Part shown: piece after piece, positions 1 through 7,600 of the stretch
Layout: each line of letters starts with the position of its first letter
Numbering within the stretch: the first letter of the stretch is position 1
Source: WTFY01 sp011523795
GTDB taxonomy: Bacteria; Pseudomonadota; Gammaproteobacteria; UBA4575
Length of the DNA stretch: 64,000 nt
NCBI GenBank assembly: GCA_965207475.1
Contig: OZ242278.1
Location: forward strand, 1,922,001 to 1,986,000
Direction of reading: 5' to 3'
The notes under the pieces: generated by a model
The model's input: the letters and a program-made list of their open reading frames with translations, nothing else
Database searches by the model: none
What the model was told of the DNA's origin: nothing
Program-made: the position numbers and the translations under genes

Positions 1-1016
1 CGGCTGTGGATGCGTGCATAGTAGAAGCCCAGTTCTGCATCGTTCAGCATGGGTGCGAAATAACGCAGTGCCAGGCCGAACTGCCCTTCATCGTCTGCAT
101 CCCGGTCCCGTGCACGCGGTACACGGGAGCAGGTAACAGGGCAGGCAGGGTCTGCTGCACCCGCGTTGTCGTCCGACCTGCCTGGAACCCCGAACCCGAT
201 ATGGACAGTATCGGCACCGGGGCTTGCAGAGTCGCTGGTAGAGAAGAACGTCCCCGCCGGTTCAAGCTCGGTATGAACCCAGCGAAGCTGGTAGAAACTT
301 TCCAGGGACAGGTTGTCCGTGAGTCCAAGCCTGATGTTGGCTGCCGTGACAGGCTCCAGCACATCCCGTACCTCCGCGCCCGCCACGCGGACCTTGGAAC
401 TGTCCACCGGGTTGATCGAGTTCAATCCGTTGCGAATGAATACGCTTTCTCCCCAGTTGATCACCTGGTCGCCGACGCGTACCGATAGCGGGATCCCACC
501 AACGTCGAAATTGCCCGTCACGTAGGCGTCAAGCAGGTTGAGGTCGTACCCGGCCCGTTTCCTGGCGCTTCTGGAAAGGGGAGTGCGCTCGGGGCGGTCG
601 TCCGCAATGGCGGAGTCGTAGAAATAAGATGCGCGCAGGAACAGCCCGAGGTTTTGACGGCTGAGTTCAAGTTCGTGCGTGACCTTCACGTTGGCAGAGA
701 CCAGGTCACCCGGGTCATAGTTGAGATTGCCGTCGTCCTCGTTGTTCGACCATGCAGCGCCTCCATTGGAGACGGCGAACAGCCTGCTTTTTCTTCCCTG
801 GGTACGTTTGGCAGCACCGATCGAGACCGTGGTATCAAAATATCCCGTGAAACCACTGTCACTGGCGGGCAGTTCAAGCGCACCCGAAGGCCGGGGTTGC
901 AGGCTGAACAGCATGAGCAGCGCTGTCATCGCTGCAGGGATACCAATGTGCTTGCCGGGGCCGGACCCGAAAAAATTCAGCTGGCGACGGTTTTTTTGTA
1001 TGTCGGTATTGACCAT
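1..1016 (-). CDS. DUF1302 family outer-membrane protein, N-terminal part (runs off left edge)
   Basis: The minus strand is open from an ATG at 1016 to the window edge, about 338 codons, with no stop. The N-terminus has a basic stretch, a hydrophobic segment (AAMTALLMLFSLQ) and an A-rich cleavage region, as in a signal peptide. The mature part has the features of DUF1302 proteins: a gap-rich beta-barrel composition, a segment reading GDQVINWGESVFIRNGLN followed by a INPVDSSKVRVAGAEVRDVL-like stretch, and LGLTDNLSLESFYQLRW. Proteins of this family are outer-membrane barrels often found with DUF1329 proteins; their substrate is not settled. The partner gene would lie outside this window. There is no strong ribosome binding site before 1016, so the start is chosen from the signal peptide. 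The assignment to family is from memory of its conserved motifs. Confidence 0.8.
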   Translation of the reverse strand, partial: MVNTDIQKNRRQLNFFGSGPGKHIGIPAAMTALLMLFSLQPRPSGALELPASDSGFTGYFDTTVSIGAAKRTQGRKSRLFAVSNGGAAWSNNEDDGNLNYDPGDLVSANVKVTHELELSRQNLGLFLRASYFYDSAIADDRPERTPLSRSARKRAGYDLNLLDAYVTGNFDVGGIPLSVRVGDQVINWGESVFIRNGLNSINPVDSSKVRVAGAEVRDVLEPVTAANIRLGLTDNLSLESFYQLRWVHTELEPAGTFFSTSDSASPGADTVHIGFGVPGRSDDNAGAADPACPVTCSRVPRARDRDADDEGQFGLALRYFAPMLNDAELGFYYARIHS

Positions 1017-1118
1017 TGGCCAGGGACCCAGACTGACATGGTGACAGATCGAGGTCTTGTGTTCATCGATTCATGGAACTTCTTGTTATTTCTGCATGAT
1101 TCTATCCTGAATTCGCAT

Positions 1119-1152
1119 GCCTGTTCCACCATGAAATGGTGGTGGAACAGGC
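1119..1152. terminator. Perfect 13-bp stem-loop between the MFS operon and the DUF1302 gene
   Basis: Arms 1119-1131 and 1140-1152 are exact reverse complements (GCCTGTTCCACCA / TGGTGGAACAGGC) with an 8-nt loop. It lies downstream of the minus-strand membrane frames ending at 1260 and about 100 nt upstream of the DUF1302 start. There is no T tract on either side, so it is not a canonical intrinsic terminator; it could be a processing hairpin or repeat element. The rest of 1017-1259 shows no gene. Confidence 0.35.
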
Positions 1153-1259
1153 CACGCTTTGCTACCTGCTGAATTAGCGGATAACACGCTGGGCAAGCAT
1201 GCCGAAGCAGGCCGTGTTTTTGAGAATACACAGGGTTTCACAGGCTTTGAAGATGACGT

Positions 1260-1397
1260 TCACTCCCGGCTTCTGAGGACTATTGCTGCAATCCAGACGG
1301 GCAGGCTCGAGATGCCTGCATAGAGGGCAATCGCGATCGGTCCAAGCAGTCCTGCAAACAGGGAGGCCCAGATGGTTACAGGCGCCAGCACCCCCAT
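1260..1397 (-). CDS. Small membrane protein, second half of a frame split by TAG
   Basis: A 45-residue frame starting MGVLAPVTIWASLFAG and ending IAAIVLRSRE. It holds two hydrophobic segments (about residues 3-20 and 22-41) and so could form a two-helix hairpin. It lies in exactly the same frame as the upstream gene ending at 1404 and is separated from it only by TAG plus two codons. There is no obvious ribosome binding site before its ATG. It may be a separate small protein, or the C-terminal half of a four-helix protein of about 127 residues interrupted by an amber codon. I do not recognise a family. Confidence 0.4.
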   Translation of the reverse strand: MGVLAPVTIWASLFAGLLGPIAIALYAGISSLPVWIAAIVLRSRE

Positions 1398-1403
1398 GGC
1401 GGT

Positions 1404-1646
1404 CTAGGCTGCACGCGTGTATCCCTTGCGAGACAGCTGCCTGCAGGCCAGGGCCAGGGGCAGGCCACATGGTGCAATGACTGCCAACTGCAGGATCATC
1501 ATGGCAATCAACATTGGCCATGGTTCGTATGCCTCATGGACACCGAAATTTCGGACAAGGCCTGCAAGCATGATTCCTGCGGGAAGCCATGACAGTGAGC
1601 CTGAAAGGAATGCGATGCGCGAATGAAGGAATTTCAGGCAGGGCAT
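1404..1646 (-). CDS. Small membrane protein following the MFS transporter (first half of TAG-split frame)
   Basis: An 80-residue protein with two hydrophobic segments, about residues 10-30 and 44-68 (MLIAMMILQLAVIAPCGLPLAL), ending in a basic tail (RQLSRKGYTRAA) just before TAG. It starts 12 nt after the stop of the MFS transporter, so the two are almost surely cotranscribed. The same frame continues past the TAG with two more hydrophobic segments (1260-1397). The gene may therefore be a nonsense-interrupted four-helix protein or two small partner proteins. Some OFA-type transporters have a small membrane partner, but this sequence does not match one I know. Confidence 0.5.
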   Translation of the reverse strand: MPCLKFLHSRIAFLSGSLSWLPAGIMLAGLVRNFGVHEAYEPWPMLIAMMILQLAVIAPCGLPLALACRQLSRKGYTRAA

Positions 1647-1658
1647 AGGGAATGCATG

Positions 1659-3344
1659 TCAGTTATCCTGCATGTAGTGAGCCGGCTTCACGCGCGTGAT
1701 CAGTGCATTGCAGACCAGGCCAATGCCCAGCAATGCCGCCATGAGGTACATGGTGCTGTTGTAGAGATAGGGTGTTGGGTCGACGGTGCCGGCCGGTGCG
1801 ATTTCAACCAGCTTCGCCAGGGTAACCGTGTGGTTGGAAACAAGTTGATCCAGGTGTTCGGTACCTGCCCCGAATGTCCGGGTAAACAGCCCCGGATCAA
1901 TCGACGAGGCCAGTTTGTCCATGGACTGGTTTTCGGCATGTTCGCGCAGTGATGTCATGGCGAAAGGGCCAAGGATACTGGAGGCGCTCCAGGCGGTGAG
2001 CAGCCGGCCATGAATCCCTGCCAGGTGGCGGGTACCGAACAGGTCGGCGATATAGGCCGGAAGGGCTGCAAACACTCCGCCGAAGATGCTGAAGATGAGC
2101 ATCGTGGCCGCGTAAAAGCATACCAGCCAGACCACGGAGGGGTTCACGCTCGCCGCATGGGCAAAGTAAGGAATCGAACCGTACAGGAATATTCCCAGGA
2201 CAAAGTAAATCCAGTAGGTAGTCCTGCGCCCAAGGTAATCCGAACAGGACGACCAGAAGAACCTGCCGAGCGTGTTGAAGACGCTGATCATGACCACGTA
2301 CGCACCGGCAAAGCCGGCATCGACTATGCCGGGAAGGGTGTTGCCGAAGATGTCCTGGATCATTGTACTGGCCATGCCCAGTATTCCCACACCTCCTGTG
2401 ATGCCCAGACAGAAGACAACCCAAAGCAGGTAGAACTGGCGGGTTTTCAGGGCCTGGTCGACATCGACATGGTGTCGCGTGACCAGCGGATCTTTTCCGG
2501 TACCCGGTTCCATCTGGACGTCCGGTGACCAGCCGGGTGCAGGGATGCGAAGTGAAAGGACTGCGGTGACCATGACCAGGAGATAGATTATCCCCATGAT
2601 GAAAAATGTCTGGGCCACGCCTACCGAGCCGGACCCCAGGACGTATGCACCTTCGGGTCCCGGCAGGATCATGTGTGCCGCCTCGAGCGTGTTGACTACG
2701 ACCACCTCGATTTTCTGACCGGCAATCATGGCGTAGCGCCGGCCGGACACGGTAATCAGGTTCAGTTGATCCATCGTTCCCAGGTATTCCGGTGCCCGGT
2801 AGAACATGCGGATCAGGAAATCCTTCAGCGGGGCACCGATCATGGCTCCACCCCCGAAGCCCATGATGGCCATGCCCGAGGCCAGCCCCCTGCGGTCCGG
2901 GAACCACTTGAGCAGTGTGCCGATAGGGGAAACGTAACCCAGGCCCAGCCCCGTCCCGCCAATCACGCCATAGCCGAGGTATAACAGCCCCAACTGGTGA
3001 GTGAGGATTCCTGCACCTCCCACCAGGTACCCGCCACCCCAGCAGGCTGCGGCGATCAGGCCGATCTTTCGAGGCCCAAGTACCTCTATCCATCGCCCGG
3101 TCATGGCGGCTGCAATCCCGGCAGTGATGATTGCAGCGGTGAAGACCCATACGACCTGGCGCAGTGTCCAGTCATCGGGTGCGCTGGTTACGACCCCCAG
3201 GGTTCGGATCAGGGCCGGGTTGTAGATGCTCCAGGCATAGATCGAGCCGATGCAGAGGTGAATCACTATGGCTGCCGGCAGGATTCGCCAGCGGTTGAAT
3301 CCCGGTGGGGCTGTAATTCTTTCAATAGACAGAAGACCTGGCAA
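1659..3344 (-). CDS. OFA-family major facilitator transporter (oxalate/formate or monocarboxylate antiporter-like)
   Basis: A 561-residue inner-membrane carrier with about twelve hydrophobic segments. The N-terminal RWRILPAAIVIHLCIGSIYA-type segment followed by SIYNPALIRTLG, and the loop motif FPDRRGLASGMAIMGFGGGA, are typical of the OFA branch of the MFS, which moves small carboxylates such as oxalate, formate or lactate. The frame is open further upstream to 3389, but a TTG at 3344 has AAGGAG seven bases before it (complement of 3352-3357), so I take that as the start. A soluble loop of about 100 residues around residues 190-280 is longer than in most family members. A small membrane frame follows directly. 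The substrate is not readable from sequence. Confidence 0.85.
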   Translation of the reverse strand: MPGLLSIERITAPPGFNRWRILPAAIVIHLCIGSIYAWSIYNPALIRTLGVVTSAPDDWTLRQVVWVFTAAIITAGIAAAMTGRWIEVLGPRKIGLIAAACWGGGYLVGGAGILTHQLGLLYLGYGVIGGTGLGLGYVSPIGTLLKWFPDRRGLASGMAIMGFGGGAMIGAPLKDFLIRMFYRAPEYLGTMDQLNLITVSGRRYAMIAGQKIEVVVVNTLEAAHMILPGPEGAYVLGSGSVGVAQTFFIMGIIYLLVMVTAVLSLRIPAPGWSPDVQMEPGTGKDPLVTRHHVDVDQALKTRQFYLLWVVFCLGITGGVGILGMASTMIQDIFGNTLPGIVDAGFAGAYVVMISVFNTLGRFFWSSCSDYLGRRTTYWIYFVLGIFLYGSIPYFAHAASVNPSVVWLVCFYAATMLIFSIFGGVFAALPAYIADLFGTRHLAGIHGRLLTAWSASSILGPFAMTSLREHAENQSMDKLASSIDPGLFTRTFGAGTEHLDQLVSNHTVTLAKLVEIAPAGTVDPTPYLYNSTMYLMAALLGIGLVCNALITRVKPAHYMQDN

Positions 3345-3687
3345 GTTAAAACTCCTTTTCAGTAGTGTGCCATGATAGCCAGCATGCAATGGTTAAGGAT
3401 TTTCAAGTAAAACCTTATTTTAACCAGCAGAATAGGGCATGATATTTCCGTCATCACATACAAGTTTCCCATGTATTTTTTGGTGGTAGTCATGGGGTAA
3501 CAGATTATGGTTATTGCAACCGGGAAACCTATAATTTACATGGTTGGTCACTCGATGAGCGTACAAGATTCGCTCATCCACTTACGCTTCACCTCATGGA
3601 TACAGTGTTGGCCGGCTTCGTACTTGATGAAATCGTGGATGAATTTCGCAGATCATAACTTCCTAATACCGGGTTTAGAAATCTGTC
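3345..3687. promoter_or_regulatory. Divergent intergenic region between MFS transporter and sugar dehydrogenase, with an 8-bp dyad
   Basis: These 343 bases separate two divergent genes and hold no convincing ORF. GATGAGCG (3554-3561) and CGCTCATC (3571-3578) form an exact inverted repeat with a 9-nt spacer, the size of a typical dimeric repressor site. I see no clear -35/-10 pair on either strand. Calling the dyad an operator is inference from position and symmetry. Confidence 0.35.
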
Positions 3688-4857
3688 ATGTCTGATTTCG
3701 AACATATTTCTGTGAAGCCGCCTGTCAGACGCACACTTGTCGCAGTGCAGGGCATAGTCATTGTCATCTTCTGTCTGGCCGCTTCAACTGATGCTGCCGA
3801 ACGGCTCGACACGTACGATTCGACAAGGCATCGGTTCCAGCTGGTCAAGGTGACGGACGGGCTTGAACATCCCTGGGGGCTGGCTTTTTTGCCGGATGGT
3901 TCCATGCTTGTGACCGAACGGCCGGGGCGACTGCGAACAATCACTGATGGCCGTCTCGACCCGGAGCCGGTCGCAGGGATCCCGCCACTGTATGCCAGGG
4001 GGCAGGGGGGCCTGCTGGACGTCGCCTTGCACCCCCGTTTCATGGAGAACAGGCTGGTATACCTGTCCTATGCGAGTCCCGGTAAAGGCGGTGCCGCGCC
4101 GGCCGTGGCACGCGGCAGGCTGGTCGGTAATCGTCTCGAGGATATCGAGGAACTCTACGTCGCGTTGCCACGATCAGGAGGAAGTCGCCATTTTGGTTCG
4201 CGCCTGCTGTTTGTGGACGGCTATTTATTTGTCACAACGGGTGAACGGGGGGACACGGACCGTGCGCAGAAACTGGATGATCCGGCCGGCTCGATTCTTC
4301 GGCTGCATGACGACGGGCGCATTCCACGGGACAATCCTTTTGTCGCACAGCCTGGTACGAGGCCCGAGATCTACACCTACGGCAATCGCAATCCGCAGGG
4401 CATGGCGCTTGAACCTGCCACCGGGCGGATCTATGCAGTCGAGCATGGGCCGAAGGGAGGAGATGAACTGAACCGGATCGAGCCTGGAGTGAATTACGGA
4501 TGGCCGGTCATCACCTATGGGCTGAGCTATGCCGGATTCAAGATCGGTGAGGGGACGCATAAGGCGGGCATGGCTCAGCCCGTCCACTACTGGGTACCCT
4601 CCATTTCACCTTCCGGGCTGATGATCTATGGCGGAGACCGGTTTCCGGACTGGCATGGCAGTTTTTTCATCGGAGCACTGTCCGGCCAGCTGCTGGCACG
4701 TCTTGAGGTCGAGCAGGGCAAGGTGGTCGTGGAGGAGCATCTGCTGGCAGACTGGGGCAAGCGCATACGTGATGTTCGCCAGGGGCCAGACGGTCTGATC
4801 TACCTGCTCACGGATCACTCCAATGGCATGCTGCTGCGCATTGAGCCCACCGACTAG
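3688..4857 (+). CDS. PQQ-dependent sugar dehydrogenase family protein (glucose/sorbosone dehydrogenase fold)
   Basis: A 389-residue exported protein. Residues 15-37 form a signal or anchor segment (LVAVQGIVIVIFCLAAS). The mature part matches the soluble aldose dehydrogenase / YliI family: GLEHPWGLAFLPDGSMLVTERPG near the start, GGLLDVALHPRF, the NRNPQGMAL motif, and EHGPKGGDELNRIEPGVNYG late in the chain. Members oxidise aldose sugars with PQQ in the periplasm as a six-bladed propeller. The substrate is unknown here, and no PQQ synthesis genes are in view. It is 34 bp ahead of an unrecognised secreted protein on the same strand and may share a transcript. No strong ribosome binding site is seen before the ATG. 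Confidence 0.88.
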   Translation: MSDFEHISVKPPVRRTLVAVQGIVIVIFCLAASTDAAERLDTYDSTRHRFQLVKVTDGLEHPWGLAFLPDGSMLVTERPGRLRTITDGRLDPEPVAGIPPLYARGQGGLLDVALHPRFMENRLVYLSYASPGKGGAAPAVARGRLVGNRLEDIEELYVALPRSGGSRHFGSRLLFVDGYLFVTTGERGDTDRAQKLDDPAGSILRLHDDGRIPRDNPFVAQPGTRPEIYTYGNRNPQGMALEPATGRIYAVEHGPKGGDELNRIEPGVNYGWPVITYGLSYAGFKIGEGTHKAGMAQPVHYWVPSISPSGLMIYGGDRFPDWHGSFFIGALSGQLLARLEVEQGKVVVEEHLLADWGKRIRDVRQGPDGLIYLLTDHSNGMLLRIEPTD

Positions 4858-4891
4858 ATTCTCCAGCCACTGACTTTTGAAGGTAGATGTG

Positions 4892-5701
4892 ATGACGACG
4901 ATGAAACTCACAAGCAGGTGCAGGATTTTCCGGTTGATGATGAAAATTGGCAACATCCTGACTTTTTCATGTATCAGCATGTTCGGGACGGTCATCGTGC
5001 TTGCGGAGGACACTCCAGCCGGCAGTAATCAACTCCTGCATGAAAACACTGCAGCGACCGATGCTGTCGTATTGTCGGACCGAATCACTCGCAGGGAAAG
5101 TTCGGGCCTGGTACTGGATGCTGCGCACAGGGACCGGCTCACTCGTGAAATAGGTGAAGTCTTGATGCGCATCCGTTCTGCGTACCCTGACATCGAGGAA
5201 ATTTCCGCACGCCCGTTGCATGTGCCCGGAATGCTTCATCTCGGTCTGGAAGCGGACCTGCTGATGGCTGTTTCGGACCTGGTACGGGACGGAAAAAGTG
5301 ATATTTCATCCAAGACCGGGATTGAGGTATTCGATGAATTGAACACGATGCTCAGGCTGACTGGCATCAGGCTCTTCCGTCATGCAGGGATTGCAGTGAT
5401 GGAGTATGGTGCGCTGGTCAACATTGAGGCTGCATGCCGGGCATACCGTGAAATACCCGGTGTGCGTTATGCCGAACCGGAAATCCTCCTTGGAGACGGT
5501 TCTGACATTGAAATGGCGAAGGACCAGGGAACATGGTATGTCATTGTGCGAAAGGCCTGGGGTGACTGCCCGTCCGGATGCATTCACGAGCAGCTTCATT
5601 TCTTTACCGTGGCAAATGGTGAGGTCGACAGGATCGAGACCGCTCAGGCAGTCCACAAGCCCGATTTTGCAGCGCTCGTGGAGGCCAGGGGATGGCATTG
5701 A
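4892..5701 (+). CDS. Unrecognised secreted protein
   Basis: A 269-residue protein starting MTTMKLTSRCRIFRLM. I chose ATG 4892 because AAGGT lies seven bases upstream; the frame is open from 4877. A hydrophobic stretch at about residues 22-38 ending near LAEDTPAG looks like a signal peptide. The C-terminal third has a conserved-looking segment, WYVIVRKAWGDCPSGCIHE followed by HFFTVANGEVDRI, with two cysteines that could pair in the periplasm. I do not recognise a family and assign no function. It follows the sugar dehydrogenase closely and is the last host gene before tRNA-His. Confidence 0.7.
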   Translation: MTTMKLTSRCRIFRLMMKIGNILTFSCISMFGTVIVLAEDTPAGSNQLLHENTAATDAVVLSDRITRRESSGLVLDAAHRDRLTREIGEVLMRIRSAYPDIEEISARPLHVPGMLHLGLEADLLMAVSDLVRDGKSDISSKTGIEVFDELNTMLRLTGIRLFRHAGIAVMEYGALVNIEAACRAYREIPGVRYAEPEILLGDGSDIEMAKDQGTWYVIVRKAWGDCPSGCIHEQLHFFTVANGEVDRIETAQAVHKPDFAALVEARGWH

Positions 5702-5802
5702 ATGGCATGGGCCCCACACACGAAAGCTGCAGTGGCCGGATGTTCTCTCCCTTGCCAAGTGGAGCTGTGTCATAATCCTGCGTTAGTATTCATCTCCCGG
5801 TG

Positions 5803-5878
5803 GTGAGCGTAGCTCAGTCGGTAGAGCGCAGGATTGTGGTTCCTGTGGTCGTGGGTTCGATCCCCATCGCTCACCCCA
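5803..5878 (+). tRNA. tRNA-His (GTG), left attachment site of the integrated element
   Basis: A full cloverleaf: acceptor arms GTGAGCG and CGCTCAC, D arm GCTC/GAGC, anticodon stem CAGGA/TCCTG around TTGTGGT (anticodon GTG), T arm TGGG/CCCA around TTCGATC, discriminator C at 5875 and encoded CCA. A G at 5802 supplies the extra 5' residue typical of tRNA-His. The last 46 bases are repeated exactly at 31852-31897, so integration has kept the tRNA intact at the left junction. Confidence 0.97.
5833..5878 (+). repeat. attL: 46-bp direct repeat in the 3' part of tRNA-His
   Basis: This 46-bp stretch, from the anticodon loop to the CCA end, is identical to 31852-31897. The integrase gene begins 87 bp further right. 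Site-specific recombination into the 3' end of a tRNA with duplication of that end is the usual behaviour of tyrosine-recombinase islands. Confidence 0.95.
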
Positions 5879-5964
5879 AATTTTTCAATAAGTTATAGAT
5901 TTCCTGTTGTCAGTCCCTGTGTCATTCGGTACAATTCCGGTACACTTTGTATCGGAGTGGACCT

Positions 5965-7005
5965 ATGGCAACGATTACTAAGACACCCTCGAATACCTGG
6001 AAGGCGATGATCCGCAGGCGCGGTTGGCCGACCACGATCAAGACCTTCCGCACCAAACGTGACGCTCAGGACTGGGCGCGACGAACCGAGGATGAGATGG
6101 TGCGCGGAGTGTATATTGACCGAGCAGGCTCAGACCATCTGTTGTTAGCTCCTGCGCTGGATCGCTATCTGCGCGAAGTCTCTTCCACCAAGCGTGCAAC
6201 AACGGCCGATGCTGAGGGACATAAAGCTAAGCCCTTGAAAGAGAGTTTAGGGGCATACAGCCTAGCTGCAATTACACCCGATCTGGTTGCTAAGTATCGT
6301 GATGAGCGCTTAGCCATTGGTAAGTCCAACAACACGGTGCGCCTTGAGTTGGCCTTGCTCTCGCACCTGTTCACGATCGCCATCCAAGAGTGGAGGATGG
6401 GGTTGTTCTATAACCCTGTCACCAATGTCCGAAAACCAATACCAGGGAAAGGGCGAGATAGAAGGCTCAGTAAGGACGAAGAAGTACTGCTGTTACAAGC
6501 CTGCGACCGTCATTCCAACCCGATGTTGGGCTGGATCACCCGCATTGCCCTTTACACCGGCATGCGATCCGGGGAAATCAAATCTCTGACTAGGAAACAA
6601 GTAGACTTGGACAAGCGCACCGTGCATTTGACGGAGACCAAAAACGGATCCTCCAGGACCGTACCGCTGACCCGCCACGCTATGGAAGTCTTTCACGCGG
6701 CATTGAACCATCCAGTGCGTCCTCTCGACACGGACCTGATCTTCTGGGGTGAACCCGGGCGGGACGGTATCCGTCGTCCATACGAGTTCCGTCCGGCCTG
6801 GGTCCGAACATTGAAGCGGGCCGGCATTGAAGGTCTGCGCTTTCATGATCTCCGCCACGAGGCGGTCTCACGCCTGGTCGAGGCAGGTCTGGGGGATCAG
6901 GAGGTGTCTGCGATCTCTGGTCACAAGTCGATGCAGATGCTCAAGCGCTACACGCACCTGAGGGCGGAGGACCTGGTGGAGCGTCTGGACCGGGTCATGG
7001 ACTGA
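5965..7005 (+). CDS. Tyrosine-recombinase integrase of the island
   Basis: A 346-residue site-specific recombinase. ATG 5965 is chosen over an upstream in-frame start at 5947 because MATITKTPSNTWKAMIRRRG is the usual N-terminus of this integrase group and GGAG precedes it. Residues about 1-60 are the arm-binding domain, 65-165 the SAM-like core-binding domain, and 170-340 the catalytic domain with R201 (TGMRSGEI), H294 and R297 (HDLRH), H320 (SGHKS) and nucleophile Y329 (KRYTHL) all present. It lies directly beside the tRNA-His 3' end, so it is the enzyme that recognises the 46-bp att repeat. It appears complete. Confidence 0.95.
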   Translation: MATITKTPSNTWKAMIRRRGWPTTIKTFRTKRDAQDWARRTEDEMVRGVYIDRAGSDHLLLAPALDRYLREVSSTKRATTADAEGHKAKPLKESLGAYSLAAITPDLVAKYRDERLAIGKSNNTVRLELALLSHLFTIAIQEWRMGLFYNPVTNVRKPIPGKGRDRRLSKDEEVLLLQACDRHSNPMLGWITRIALYTGMRSGEIKSLTRKQVDLDKRTVHLTETKNGSSRTVPLTRHAMEVFHAALNHPVRPLDTDLIFWGEPGRDGIRRPYEFRPAWVRTLKRAGIEGLRFHDLRHEAVSRLVEAGLGDQEVSAISGHKSMQMLKRYTHLRAEDLVERLDRVMD

Positions 7006-7034
7006 ATGCCCGCTGGATTTTAAGGACTAGGAAC

Positions 7035-7053
7035 GTGGTCCCCAGGGGACCAC
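7035..7053. repeat. 9-bp perfect palindrome just after the integrase gene
   Basis: GTGGTCCCC (7035-7043) and GGGGACCAC (7045-7053) are exact reverse complements around a single A. It is 29 nt after the integrase stop. No T run follows, and the one-base centre suggests a protein-binding dyad rather than a terminator hairpin. The remaining DNA to 7246 shows no convincing gene. Confidence 0.5.
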
Positions 7054-7246
7054 ACGATTGACTTCAAGCGCTGTCTTTAACTGCCTGTTTCTTCGTCGCG
7101 CAACCACACGCCCTAGTGATGGGCATGCCACTGCCTCCATGCGGCTGCAGAAAACCCGCGCCCCGGCTGGTTGGTTTTCTATGGTGTTGACGCGTTGCAT
7201 CAATCAATCTTGTGCACCCGCATCATATATCAGGAGAAGAAGGACC

Positions 7247-7498
7247 ATGCAAGACATACAAAGTCCCACTGCGATCACATTAGAGAATCGACTGACCGAG
7301 CGCTTCGGGCTGCTGCTCTCGCAGACCCAGCTGGCCCAGCTGCTGGGCCGCAGCACCGGCGGGCTGCGCTACAGCCTGAGCTATCCCAGCGACCGCCAGA
7401 CAAAAGCCCTAAAGGCCTGCGGGCGCAAGATCGGAAGACGAGTGTATTACCCGGCTTCCGAGGTGGCCCAGATCATCCTTGAGCCGAGCGGGGAATAA
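7247..7498 (+). CDS. Small helix-turn-helix DNA-binding protein (candidate excision/regulatory factor)
   Basis: An 83-residue protein. ATG 7247 follows AGGAGAAGAAGG closely, whereas the longer frame from 7058 has no such signal. Residues 20-75 (QTQLAQLLGRSTGGLRYSLS, then GRKIGRRVYYPASEVAQIIL) look like a MerR/AlpA-type winged HTH in which a recognition helix is followed by a basic RRVYYP turn. Small proteins of this kind beside integrases often act as recombination directionality factors or as repressors of island genes; that role is inference from location. It is followed by the replication-type gene about 100 bp later. Confidence 0.65.
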   Translation: MQDIQSPTAITLENRLTERFGLLLSQTQLAQLLGRSTGGLRYSLSYPSDRQTKALKACGRKIGRRVYYPASEVAQIILEPSGE

Positions 7499-7600
7499 GA
7501 TATACAAATGGCTGCACTCTGCAATGGCGAGTATCACCGCAATATGCCGCAATATCGTTGCGTTATCACGGCATATTACAAATAGCTGTAGTCTGATCTT

